This document shows, in pieces, positions 1 to 5,130 of a stretch of 15,277 nt of DNA. The stretch lies in contig JAGYMO010000374.1 of assembly GCA_018400255.1 (NCBI GenBank), positions 1-15,277 on the forward strand, given 5' to 3'. Below the pieces are notes generated by a model, which worked only from the letters and a program-made list of their open reading frames with translations, did no database searches and had not been told where the DNA came from. This DNA is from Deltaproteobacteria bacterium. GTDB taxonomy: Bacteria; Desulfobacterota; DSM-4660; Desulfatiglandales; B25-G16. The position numbers were made by a program, and so were the translations under genes. How positions within the stretch are numbered: position 1 is the stretch's first letter; each line of letters begins with the position of its first letter.

Positions 1-9
1 ACCTTTTCC

Positions 10-92
10 CCTATAACCCGCGGCTTCTTGAACCATGGATTAGTTCCGAGCACTCGTTCCTCGACTCGGAACTAATCCTTTTTTTGTTCGGC
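10..92 (-). other. attC-like site (leftmost) that also forms a terminator-like hairpin
   Basis: Read on the minus strand this begins with an R''-type box GCCGAAC (86-92) just after the stop of the leftmost gene and ends with an R'-type box GTTATAGG (10-17). GCCGAAC is the exact reverse complement of GTTCGGC, the box at the start of the same cassette (724-730), as expected for a cassette end. Between the boxes is a perfect 14-bp stem (37-50 with 65-78, 14-base loop). On the plus strand the stem is followed by seven T (79-85), so it could also terminate plus-strand transcription. Perfect stems are less typical of attC than bulged ones, so both readings stay open. The next cassette would start at the left edge and continue outside the window. 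Confidence 0.5.
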
Positions 93-93
93 T

Positions 94-705
94 TTAATAG
101 CCGCTGTATTCCCTGATAAATTCGTTCTTTTGATCCAAGTACACCGCTATTCCTGTGCTAGCAGCATCCATAGCCTTCGCAAAAGCGCTCACATACTGTG
201 CTACTCTCCGTAAATTGATGTGTGACAAACCCTCCAGCGGATTTGCTCCATGTTTATCGTTTGGGTAACGGAAAGCAGATGCATCAGGATCGATTTTCGA
301 AAACTCATTTACAACATGGGAAGGTAGCGTCAAAAAGTCTGGTGGTTCAATGTTTCCGTCAGACACTTTTCTCATTATAGTTGCTGCAGTTTCCCAGAGA
401 TAAAGGATTTTATGGTGTTGCGGGAATGTGCCTGGTTCATCTAGCAAGCGCCTCCCGGACTTTATTAACCCTTTGAGACGCAACTCTATGTACTGACGAT
501 ACAGGAAACAGACAGGAAAGACGAGAGAATCTTGATGTTGTGCGGTTTCTATTATGTATTCAACTAGTTTATCCGCTGCTTCTTTGTATCCAATGACGTA
601 TAGTTCAAGTACATCATTCGACCAGTTCAGACAAGCATTACATTGCCAATCAACGTCTGAAGTAAAGATTGGCTCCAACCCTAAGATTTCATTTTCATCA
701 GACAT
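94..705 (-). CDS. Hypothetical cassette protein, possibly HEPN-like helical fold
   Basis: A 203-residue soluble protein with no signal peptide or membrane segment. A longer frame starts at 765, but ATG 705 is preferred: AAAGGA (713-718) lies 7 bases upstream, and the extra 20 residues would be encoded by the attC site. The protein looks largely helical. It has a segment FLYRQYIELRLKG followed by a His-rich turn (QHHK), then FSKIDPDASAFRYPNDKHG. I recall similar hypothetical proteins with an 'FSxxDPxSxxFRYP' signature, and the Arg/His spacing resembles HEPN domains, but I cannot name a family with certainty. The stop (94-96) is next to the leftmost attC-like box, so it is a single-gene cassette. 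It has no obvious promoter of its own and probably depends on read-through from the ATPase cassette and the head at 2213-2632. Function unknown; a role in phage defence is only a guess. Confidence 0.75.
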   Translation of the reverse strand: MSDENEILGLEPIFTSDVDWQCNACLNWSNDVLELYVIGYKEAADKLVEYIIETAQHQDSLVFPVCFLYRQYIELRLKGLIKSGRRLLDEPGTFPQHHKILYLWETAATIMRKVSDGNIEPPDFLTLPSHVVNEFSKIDPDASAFRYPNDKHGANPLEGLSHINLRRVAQYVSAFAKAMDAASTGIAVYLDQKNEFIREYSGY

Positions 706-723
706 TACATTTTCCTTTCCGCT

Positions 724-790
724 GCCGAACGCCTTGCATAAGCGGTTTGGCGGTTTTTTAGCCAAATCGGCTTAATGCAAATGTTATGGC
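724..790 (-). other. attC site between ATPase and HEPN-like cassettes
   Basis: On the minus strand: R'' GCCATAAC (783-790), which contains the TAA stop of the ATPase gene; a long imperfect stem pairing TTTGCATTAAGC with GCTTATGCAAG and GATTTGGC with GCCAAAC, with a few bulged bases and a short AT-rich loop; then R' GTTCGGC (724-730). Bulged stems are typical of folded attC. The R'' box is the exact reverse complement of GTTATGGC at the start of the ATPase cassette (2100-2107), so start and end of that cassette match. Confidence 0.8.
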
Positions 791-2064
791 ATTTGGGGCA
801 GGCCGACCAAATCTAATAATTCATTTCTATCTTGCCTTGATAGCCATATTTGGAAACTTTTATCAACGATATTTAGTCGCAGATTAGTTTGATCATAATC
901 AAGTACCATTGGTTTTATGTCCTTCTTTATCTGTAAAGAGGTTGTTGACTGTAAAGATTGAGTTACATTCCCAGAATTTAATTCAATCTTTCTGGGATGT
1001 ATTTCTTTCAGTTTCTGCCTTATTTCTGACTGTTTAATACCATTTTCAATGTGATTTGAATCAGCAGTTAATACTGGATATAATAGCCATTTATGCATTT
1101 CAAGCTCTGTGTTTTGAAATCCTTCTGCAAACTGAGTAAGAAAGGAATTGAACCGCCCACCTTGCTGATTAACAACTCGATCAATTATATCTTTACAATT
1201 TAAGGTACTACCGATTTCCTTCAATTCAGATTGAGTGGCGTGAACACCTTCAGAGATACAGCATTGATGGCAAACTTCCTGGACGATATATACACTATCG
1301 TAACATGAATCAAGCAACTCATTTTTGAATTTTTCTGAAAAGGATATGTTTATCAAAGCTTCACCATTAGAGATAACTTTAAGTAGTTCTTCTCGAGTCC
1401 ACTTATCAGCATTAATTGGCAGTAATCTGCCGACAAGATCTCCATTATATACACTCAACCGATTTTCTTCTAACCAGACGCCGATGATAATAAAGCTCAG
1501 CTCAGAGTTTTCATGGAAAGCTTTAAGGGCAACAGAAAAATCTTTTTGTGTATCTATAGGTAGATAATGAAAGTCTTCTAATACAATGAATTTTTTGAAT
1601 TTAATTTGGTTGAGGGCTGAAATTATATCATTTACATCTAATGGGTCTAATTCTAGAGGAGCGGTTATGACCTTATTTTCTGATGTTCTTTCGGCTTCTA
1701 CGCCACCTTCAGCACTTGCACCAAATATTCCTGCTTTAATTTTCGCAAATATTTTTTGTTTTCCTGAAGTAGCTTTTGTTGTTGACTGGGTTAACTCAAA
1801 ACCTGCATTCTTTAATATTGCTTCATGTATTTGATCTAGAGTCCATTTGTTTGAACAATGCACCACGATATAGTCATCTATGTTTAAACAATGTTTCCTT
1901 AGTGAAGTTTTGCCTTGTTTGGAGCTTCCGTAAATTACTAAGTGCTGACGCCTTGCAAGGTTGTTTACAAGTATGTTGTCAGCGCTTTCTCGTTCAACAT
2001 AGTTTAATGGGAGATCACGGTTTATCCCGAACACATTATCGACAGAGTTATTTTTATTGACCAA
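784..2064 (-). CDS. P-loop ATPase (AAA/STAND-like), integron cassette
   Basis: A 426-residue protein. Visible motifs are Walker A GSSKQGKTS (residues 46-54) after a hydrophobic strand (HLVIY), and a Walker B-like strand FKKFIVLEDFHYLP (156-169) ending in Leu-Glu-Asp. A sensor-1-like strand FIIIGVW follows near 191-197. The C-terminal half (about 220-426) is helical and of unrecognised type. The layout resembles stand-alone AAA/STAND ATPases of the kind often found in defence islands, but no effector domain is visible and no biological role is assigned. The start is TTG at 2064: AAAGGAG (2071-2077) lies 6 bases upstream and no ATG in frame is as well placed. The TAA stop lies in the attC R'' box. 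The gene is preceded by attC 2101-2165 and by head copy 1, whose leftward promoter probably drives it. Confidence 0.8.
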   Translation of the reverse strand: MVNKNNSVDNVFGINRDLPLNYVERESADNILVNNLARRQHLVIYGSSKQGKTSLRKHCLNIDDYIVVHCSNKWTLDQIHEAILKNAGFELTQSTTKATSGKQKIFAKIKAGIFGASAEGGVEAERTSENKVITAPLELDPLDVNDIISALNQIKFKKFIVLEDFHYLPIDTQKDFSVALKAFHENSELSFIIIGVWLEENRLSVYNGDLVGRLLPINADKWTREELLKVISNGEALINISFSEKFKNELLDSCYDSVYIVQEVCHQCCISEGVHATQSELKEIGSTLNCKDIIDRVVNQQGGRFNSFLTQFAEGFQNTELEMHKWLLYPVLTADSNHIENGIKQSEIRQKLKEIHPRKIELNSGNVTQSLQSTTSLQIKKDIKPMVLDYDQTNLRLNIVDKSFQIWLSRQDRNELLDLVGLPQMP

Positions 2065-2100
2065 AACAATCTCCTTTCTTTTCTAGATATTCACTAAGAG

Positions 2101-2165
2101 CCATAACGCCGAGATGAGCGGGCTGACACATAACGAGGGGAGGCGAGTCTCATCGGTTGTTATGC
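2101..2165 (-). other. attC-like site upstream of ATPase cassette
   Basis: Minus strand: R'' GCATAAC (2159-2165), an imperfect stem (CCGATGAG on one arm, CTCATCTCGG on the other) with an internal CTCGTTATG, then R' GTTATGG (2101-2107). A close paralogue lies at 9493-9558. The two share the same flank (TTCCATCGATTTGTTCT), so they descend from one element rather than from independent cassettes. Confidence 0.7.
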
Positions 2166-2183
2166 GTCGGGCTGTTCCATCGA

Positions 2184-2218
2184 TTTGTTCTGGCGGCGCG
2201 CAACGCCGCCAGAACAAA
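2184..2218. repeat. Perfect 15-bp inverted repeat at the attI junction of head copy 1
   Basis: TTTGTTCTGGCGGCG (2184-2198) pairs perfectly with 2204-2218 across a 5-base loop CGCAA. On the minus strand the right arm runs through the CTTTG/TT recombination point of head copy 1, and the left arm ends in GCCAGAAC, the reverse complement of GTTCTGGC. It could be a minimal cassette end, a cruciform or a hairpin. There is no adjacent T-run, so an intrinsic terminator is less likely. A related but interrupted hairpin flanks head copy 3 (9577-9671). Confidence 0.7.
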
Positions 2219-2235
2219 GATTATATATATTATGA
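2213..2235 (-). other. attI-like recombination end, copy 1
   Basis: Minus strand ends in ATAATCTTTGTT. The three head copies are alike up to this GTT and then differ: CTGGC here, AGCAT in copy 2, CCGGC in copy 3. G^TT is the crossover position used by integron integrases. Confidence 0.6.
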
Positions 2236-2268
2236 TATAAACTGTGCAGTTCTGCTTTTATATCATAA

Positions 2269-2296
2269 ATTAGATCCGTATAAATTAAAATGTCAA
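2269..2296 (-). promoter_or_regulatory. Pc-like promoter, copy 1, reading left into the ATPase cassette
   Basis: Minus strand TTGACA (2291-2296), a 16-base spacer, and TCTAAT (2269-2274). The same arrangement occurs at the equivalent place in copies 2 and 3. The position (next to the attI-like end, facing the cassettes, divergent from the integrase remnant) is that of an integron Pc promoter. Confidence 0.6.
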
Positions 2297-2334
2297 GGAA
2301 AATAAAGCATATCCGTCATACGTTACAATACATA

Positions 2335-2541
2335 TAGGCGACCAAATTTTACGCTGCGAATATAGATTGCCTTTTTTCAATAGGCAAAAGAAATCACCGA
2401 ACGTAGAGGAAAGTTTTACGTTGGTTGAGCAAATTCCTGTAGTTTTATCCGGGTAGTCTCGATGAGCTTTCAGAAGGCGATCTGAAGGCGTTTAGTGATT
2501 ACCTGAGGACAAAATGGAAATGGACTCCGGTTGAGCTTTGA
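2335..2541 (+). pseudogene. Decayed 5' fragment of integron-type tyrosine recombinase, copy 1
   Basis: Plus-strand reading in pieces. One frame gives ERRGKFYVG then TGA where copy 2 has Trp. After a frame change comes GSLDELSEGDLKAFSDYL, then a short tail to a TGA at 2539-2541. The same blocks occur in copy 2. The pattern (basic-aromatic helix, then LDELSEGDLKAFSDYL) resembles the N-terminal SAM-like domain of extended integron integrases. No catalytic R-H-R-Y region is present. It points away from the cassettes on its left, as intI does relative to its array. Assignment to the integrase rests mainly on copy 3, which shares the upstream part and reaches a more diagnostic motif. Confidence 0.6.
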
Positions 2542-2631
2542 TTTATTTTGGACTTAATGCGTATACTTTATTACGAAACCCTTGACCCTTCAATGTTTTC
2601 CTCTTGCCATGTATGCCATTTTTTATCAAAG

Positions 2632-2686
2632 GCTGCTCAGGGCGCTCGGCTTTTTGCGCGCCCTTTGAAGCAGCAAGGTTATATGC
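2632..2686 (-). other. Truncated attC after the coiled-coil protein gene
   Basis: Minus strand: R'' GCATATAAC (2678-2686) containing the gene's TAA stop, then stem arm GCTGCTTCAAAGGGCGC and opposing arm GCGCCCTGAGCAGC, which pair with bulged bases. The expected R' box is missing: the stem runs straight into the tail of head copy 1. R'' nearly matches (8 of 9 bases) the reverse complement of GTTATATGT at the start of the same cassette. Confidence 0.7.
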
Positions 2687-3254
2687 TCGTTTGCGAGCGA
2701 ACATGGACGAGTATTGCTTTCTCAGCTGCCCAAAGTTCATCATATAGTTCACTTGCCATTCTGTTGCCTTCAGTCGACACTTCCATCCCATTTATTTGGA
2801 ACTTACCTTCTCCCGCAATACCAATACATTTACCTATTTTGTCTTTGACCAAATCAGGGATCACTGCACCATTTCTGGCAAGAAACACATTGAGCCGTTT
2901 TTCAATTTTTTCGAAACCCAATGCAATTTCATCGCAAGCATCACCCCAATCCATGTCAGGATGACGAAAAGTTGGAAGGAAGTCCCTTGATAGCGATACC
3001 AATTCAGAAGCAGCCTCGATCTCTTTTTGAAAAATTAGCTCGGATTTTTTGAGTTTAATCTTGTAACTTTCCGTACTACGTACTATCTCACTTCTCAGTG
3101 CTTCTAGATCCCTAGAATGTTTGGCGACCTCTTTCGCCATCAACCGGTTAGCCCACACTTTACCAAGCCAATTCGACAGTGCAAAAACGATAGCACCACC
3201 ACCTCCGAGCGAGGTCACGATTATTGCTGCAATTTCAAAAACTTCTTTGGTCAT
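2679..3254 (-). CDS. Membrane-anchored coiled-coil cassette protein, function unknown
   Basis: A 191-residue protein. It has an N-terminal hydrophobic, Gly-rich segment (about residues 7-30, IAAIIVTSLGGGGAIVFALS) likely to be a membrane anchor. A charged helical stretch follows (about 35-95, with LEALRSEIVRS and YKIKLKKSELIFQKEIEAASELVSL) that looks like a coiled coil, then a soluble C-terminal half. I recall similar hypothetical proteins (an 'LGKVWANRLM...KLKKSE.IFQKE' pattern) among integron and defence-associated genes, but the function is not known to me. ATG 3254 is the only good start; its ribosome binding site is weak (GCGAGA). The TAA stop falls inside the attC R'' box, so this is a complete one-gene cassette between sites 3269-3327 and 2632-2686. 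Two overlapping frames in this stretch on either strand are shadows. Confidence 0.8.
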   Translation of the reverse strand: MTKEVFEIAAIIVTSLGGGGAIVFALSNWLGKVWANRLMAKEVAKHSRDLEALRSEIVRSTESYKIKLKKSELIFQKEIEAASELVSLSRDFLPTFRHPDMDWGDACDEIALGFEKIEKRLNVFLARNGAVIPDLVKDKIGKCIGIAGEGKFQINGMEVSTEGNRMASELYDELWAAEKAILVHVRSQTSI

Positions 3255-3268
3255 ACGATTCTCGCTTA

Positions 3269-3327
3269 CATATAACGGTGGCCATCAGCGGGAGCTGCAA
3301 GCGATCCGCTGAATGGCGAGGTTAGCA
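3269..3327 (-). other. attC between microprotein and coiled-coil cassettes
   Basis: Minus strand: R'' TGCTAAC (3321-3327), stem arms CGCCATTCAGCGG and CCGCTGATGGCC pairing with one extra T bulged out, a loop GATCGCTTGCAGCTC-like region, then R' GTTATATG (3269-3276). A bulged base in one arm is a hallmark of attC. R'' is the exact reverse complement of GTTAGCA at the start of its own cassette (4176-4182). Confidence 0.85.
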
Positions 3328-3333
3328 GTTGTA

Positions 3334-3480
3334 TTATTTCTTAAGAGGCGTAGGCGGCGGAGGGGGTGAAGGTACCTTGGGAGGCCCCTGAGGCCGACTT
3401 GGGTTATAACCACCTTTCTGGCTGTCACGATCAGGTGTCGGGCGCGGGGTGGTTGGACGCGTAGTTTTTTCAGGACTCAT
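3334..3480 (-). CDS. 48-residue proline-rich microprotein
   Basis: A short gene encoding 48 residues, beginning MSPEKTTRPTTPRPTPDRDS and ending in a run of prolines (PPPPPTPLKK). It is highly Pro/Thr/Arg/Lys rich, with no hydrophobic segment, and is probably disordered. The start is well supported: AAGGAGG lies 5 bases before ATG 3480. It overlaps the last 11 bases of the membrane protein gene in another frame, so the two are likely translationally coupled. The TAA stop (3334-3336) is 7 bases before the attC, so both genes travel in one cassette. It may bind or regulate its membrane partner, but that is inference only. The strict SD, overlap and position make it likely to be real despite its size. 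Confidence 0.75.
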   Translation of the reverse strand: MSPEKTTRPTTPRPTPDRDSQKGGYNPSRPQGPPKVPSPPPPPTPLKK

Positions 3481-4156
3481 TTTTGCCTCCTTGTTTAAAA
3501 AGGGTTTGACCTATAGGAATTATTCGCTTGTCACTTTCAGGCTCATTAACAACGGCAATTGAGTATAGATTTTTGGATTTAATAAATAGGTATTGGTAGG
3601 AAGTAGCGACGTATTCTTTTGTTTCTGGGTTATATAAAGCTGGTTCTTCGAGAACCAAGTCTCTTTCATCAGTAGCTGAAGAAATATCAGCTATTCTCAA
3701 CTTGCCAGCATAAACATCTCCGCTTTCAAGGCCCAAAACAACCCAATGTCCTTGGACATAACTCCTTATAAAATCATCCCAAGCGGTTGGATAAGCAGAA
3801 TGTGAGGAATACTTGGCAAGCAACTTAGCACCCAAAGCACTGAGTAGTCCTGATAGAGATCCGCCAATTAAATGTCCAAAATAGGGAATAAAAATTTTAG
3901 AAAGATTCGCATGATCTATAGAAATACTCGAAAATGTAGCCGGGAAAATGTGAAGAGGAGGAGGCAATTTAAACAATTCCGCTACTAGTGCATAAAGGGT
4001 CACACCCACGACACTGAAGCCAACCAATCTTATAATGCCTCGTAATTCCTTCTCTCGCCAATCAACCCCTACGAGTATTCGATATATATAATCGCCAATG
4101 AAACCTGGGAATATTGCAATAATTATTATCAAAACACCCACAATTGAATCTGGCAT
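3470..4156 (-). CDS. Three-helix membrane protein with soluble C-terminal domain (DUF6338-like)
   Basis: A 228-residue protein with three predicted membrane segments (about residues 4-24, 42-62 and 88-110), a FPGF motif at the end of the first, and a soluble C-terminal region (about 125-228). That region contains VQGHWVVLGLESGDVYAGKL and ERDLVLEEPALYNP. This layout, with a small beta-rich domain carrying 'G.VY.G.L' and 'RDL.L..P', resembles the DUF6338 family of uncharacterised membrane proteins; I am moderately sure of that and know of no proven function. ATG 4156 has GAGG about 9 bases upstream. The cassette starts at GTTAGCA (4176-4182), directly at the attI-like end of head copy 2, so this is the first cassette after that head and should be well transcribed from its promoter. 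It overlaps the microprotein gene by 11 bases. Confidence 0.75.
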   Translation of the reverse strand: MPDSIVGVLIIIIAIFPGFIGDYIYRILVGVDWREKELRGIIRLVGFSVVGVTLYALVAELFKLPPPLHIFPATFSSISIDHANLSKIFIPYFGHLIGGSLSGLLSALGAKLLAKYSSHSAYPTAWDDFIRSYVQGHWVVLGLESGDVYAGKLRIADISSATDERDLVLEEPALYNPETKEYVATSYQYLFIKSKNLYSIAVVNEPESDKRIIPIGQTLFKQGGKNES

Positions 4157-4179
4157 TTTTGTGCCTCACATTAAATGCT

Positions 4180-4202
4180 AACAAAGATTATATATTATGA
4201 CA
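4180..4202 (-). other. attI-like recombination end, copy 2
   Basis: Minus strand ATAATCTTTG followed by TTAGCA, the first bases of the membrane-protein cassette. Homology to copies 1 and 3 ends exactly at the GTT, as expected for a cassette inserted at attI. Confidence 0.65.
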
Positions 4203-4234
4203 TAAATTGTGCAGTTTTACTTTTGTTTTTAAAA

Positions 4235-4262
4235 GCTATAATTTATTTTATTGAAATGTCAA
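4235..4262 (-). promoter_or_regulatory. Pc-like promoter, copy 2
   Basis: Minus strand TTGACA (4257-4262), a 16-base spacer, and TATAGC (4235-4240), about 80 bases upstream of the membrane protein start. It aligns with the promoters of copies 1 and 3. Confidence 0.55.
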
Positions 4263-4299
4263 AGAAAATAAGGCAAATGCATCATACGTTATAATATAT

Positions 4300-4500
4300 A
4301 TAAGGAATCGAATTTTACCGTTTGGATGCACATAAAGAAAACCTTAATCCCTTTTTTCAACAGACAAAGAGAATCTCCGAACGTAGAGGTAAGTTCTATG
4401 TTGGTTGGCTGAACAGGTTGCTGGCTTTTTGTAAGGTAATCTCGATGAGGTTTCAGAATAGGATCTGAAGGCGCTTTGCGATTACCTTGAGTGCAGAATG
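4300..4500 (+). pseudogene. Decayed 5' fragment of integron-type tyrosine recombinase, copy 2
   Basis: Plus-strand fragments read ERRGKFYVGWLNRLLAFC, then after a one-base frame change GNLDEVSE, a TAG, and DLKALCDYLE. Adding one G near 4436 and reading through the TAG would give one continuous helical domain matching copy 1. The region resembles the N-terminal extension and SAM-like part of long integron integrases. No catalytic domain is present. It lies divergent from the cassette to its left. Confidence 0.6.
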
Positions 4501-4631
4501 GCAATGCGGTCTAGTCTCATCAGGTTGCGCTTTGATTCATTTTTGGCTTAATACGTATACTTTATTGCGAAATCCTTGACCCTTCAACATTTTGGTCTTA
4601 CCATGCATGCCATTTTTTGTCAAATGTAAAG

Positions 4632-4645
4632 GACTAACCGCGCTT
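4632..4645 (-). other. Residual attC half-site after the cupin gene
   Basis: Minus strand GAAGCGCG-GTTAGTCC directly after the cupin TGA stop. It has an R'-like box (GTTAGTC) but no visible R'' box or stem, so most of the attC has been lost. The cassette start (GTTAGGC, 4976-4982) would predict an R'' of GCCTAAC, which is absent here. Confidence 0.4.
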
Positions 4646-4953
4646 CACTCTTTTAATGATATGTCCAGCAGCCTTACAGGCTTGTCGAATGTTTTCCAAC
4701 CATGTCCTACCCCAGATGGTACGAAATAGGCCTCATTCGCGCTTAGTAATTTGCGTTCTTCACCTATATACATCTCTATTTGCCCACCTAAAACGATACC
4801 GCATTGATCAAAGTTATGTTTGTGTCCCCTATCTTCCTTTTCTGCTTCAATTTCCATGCAGACCATAATTAAGTTATCACCGAATTCTGCCTTACTCCGA
4901 ATTCCTGGCCTGAACTCTTCCAGTTGTAAGGTTCCTAAGTTCCAAAAGGTCAT
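4645..4953 (-). CDS. Small single-domain cupin protein
   Basis: A 102-residue single cupin barrel. Motif 1 is seen as GHKHNFDQCGIVLGG: His44 and His46 are metal ligands, but the usual Glu is Gln50. Motif 2 is seen as YFVPSGVGHGW, with His84 as the remaining ligand. The core fold is complete, so it may bind metal with a 3-His/Gln set or a small ligand without catalysis. The substrate is unknown; small cupins of this kind include sugar or amino-acid derivative binders and isomerases. ATG 4953 has AAGGAA about 9 bases upstream. It sits between attC 4976-5026 and the residual half-site at 4632-4645, so it is a one-gene cassette with a damaged end. No local promoter is obvious. Confidence 0.85.
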   Translation of the reverse strand: MTFWNLGTLQLEEFRPGIRSKAEFGDNLIMVCMEIEAEKEDRGHKHNFDQCGIVLGGQIEMYIGEERKLLSANEAYFVPSGVGHGWKTFDKPVRLLDISLKE

Positions 4954-4975
4954 TTTTCTATTCCTTTCTTTAATA

Positions 4976-5026
4976 GCCTAACACTCGCGGCCAATTGCAG
5001 CCAATGCTTGCGCAAAAGCCGCTTAA
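4976..5026 (-). other. Degenerate attC after the restriction-modification gene
   Basis: Minus strand: a stem arm GCGGCTTTTGC, an opposing arm GCAATTGGCCGC with mismatches, and a clear R' GTTAGGC (4976-4982). The R'' side (TTTTAAG) does not match the consensus, and does not match GTTATGCC at the start of the cassette. The site may be mutated or the cassette may be a composite. Confidence 0.5.
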
Positions 5027-5130
5027 AATATCTACAGTCAGCAATTAAAGCCGTTCTAAAAACGGCCCTGACCCTGGTTGATCAATGTACTTCTATATTA
5101 GGCGGCATTGAACTTTTTTCAAATTACGGC

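Larger units (their letters stand above)
2213..2632. repeat. Integron head module, copy 1
   Basis: About 420 bp homologous to 4180-4638, and over its left half to 9666-9875. From left to right it holds an attI-like end (AACAAAGATTATAT), a leftward promoter, a decayed rightward 5' fragment of an integrase gene, and an 80-bp tail shared only with copy 2. This accounts for the whole stretch between the ATPase cassette and the coiled-coil cassette; I see no intact gene in it. Confidence 0.8.
4180..4638. repeat. Integron head module, copy 2
   Basis: About 460 bp homologous along its length to 2213-2632. Its left half is also homologous to 9666-9875. It is bounded on the left by the attI-like end and on the right by an R'-like box GTTAGTC (minus strand, 4632-4638). 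The two full copies share the junction between the integrase fragment and the 80-bp tail (about 4550-4625), so that deletion came before the duplication. No intact gene is present; a 71-residue minus frame here is not supported. Confidence 0.8.

Noticed and set aside
2213..2632. Insertion sequence interpretation of the head modules
   Set aside because: No terminal inverted repeats or target-site duplications were seen at both ends, and the coding remnants resemble a tyrosine recombinase rather than a DDE transposase.
2543..2791. 82-residue minus-strand open frame spanning the end of head copy 1
   Set aside because: It overlaps the coiled-coil cassette gene in another frame, crosses the truncated attC, and has no ribosome binding site. 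Only its last part is shared with copy 2, which is reported as the 80-bp tail.
2213..4638. CRISPR-like or satellite repeat interpretation of the repeated segments
   Set aside because: The repeats are about 430 bp long, few, widely spaced and contain promoter and coding remnants; no short regular repeat-spacer pattern is present.
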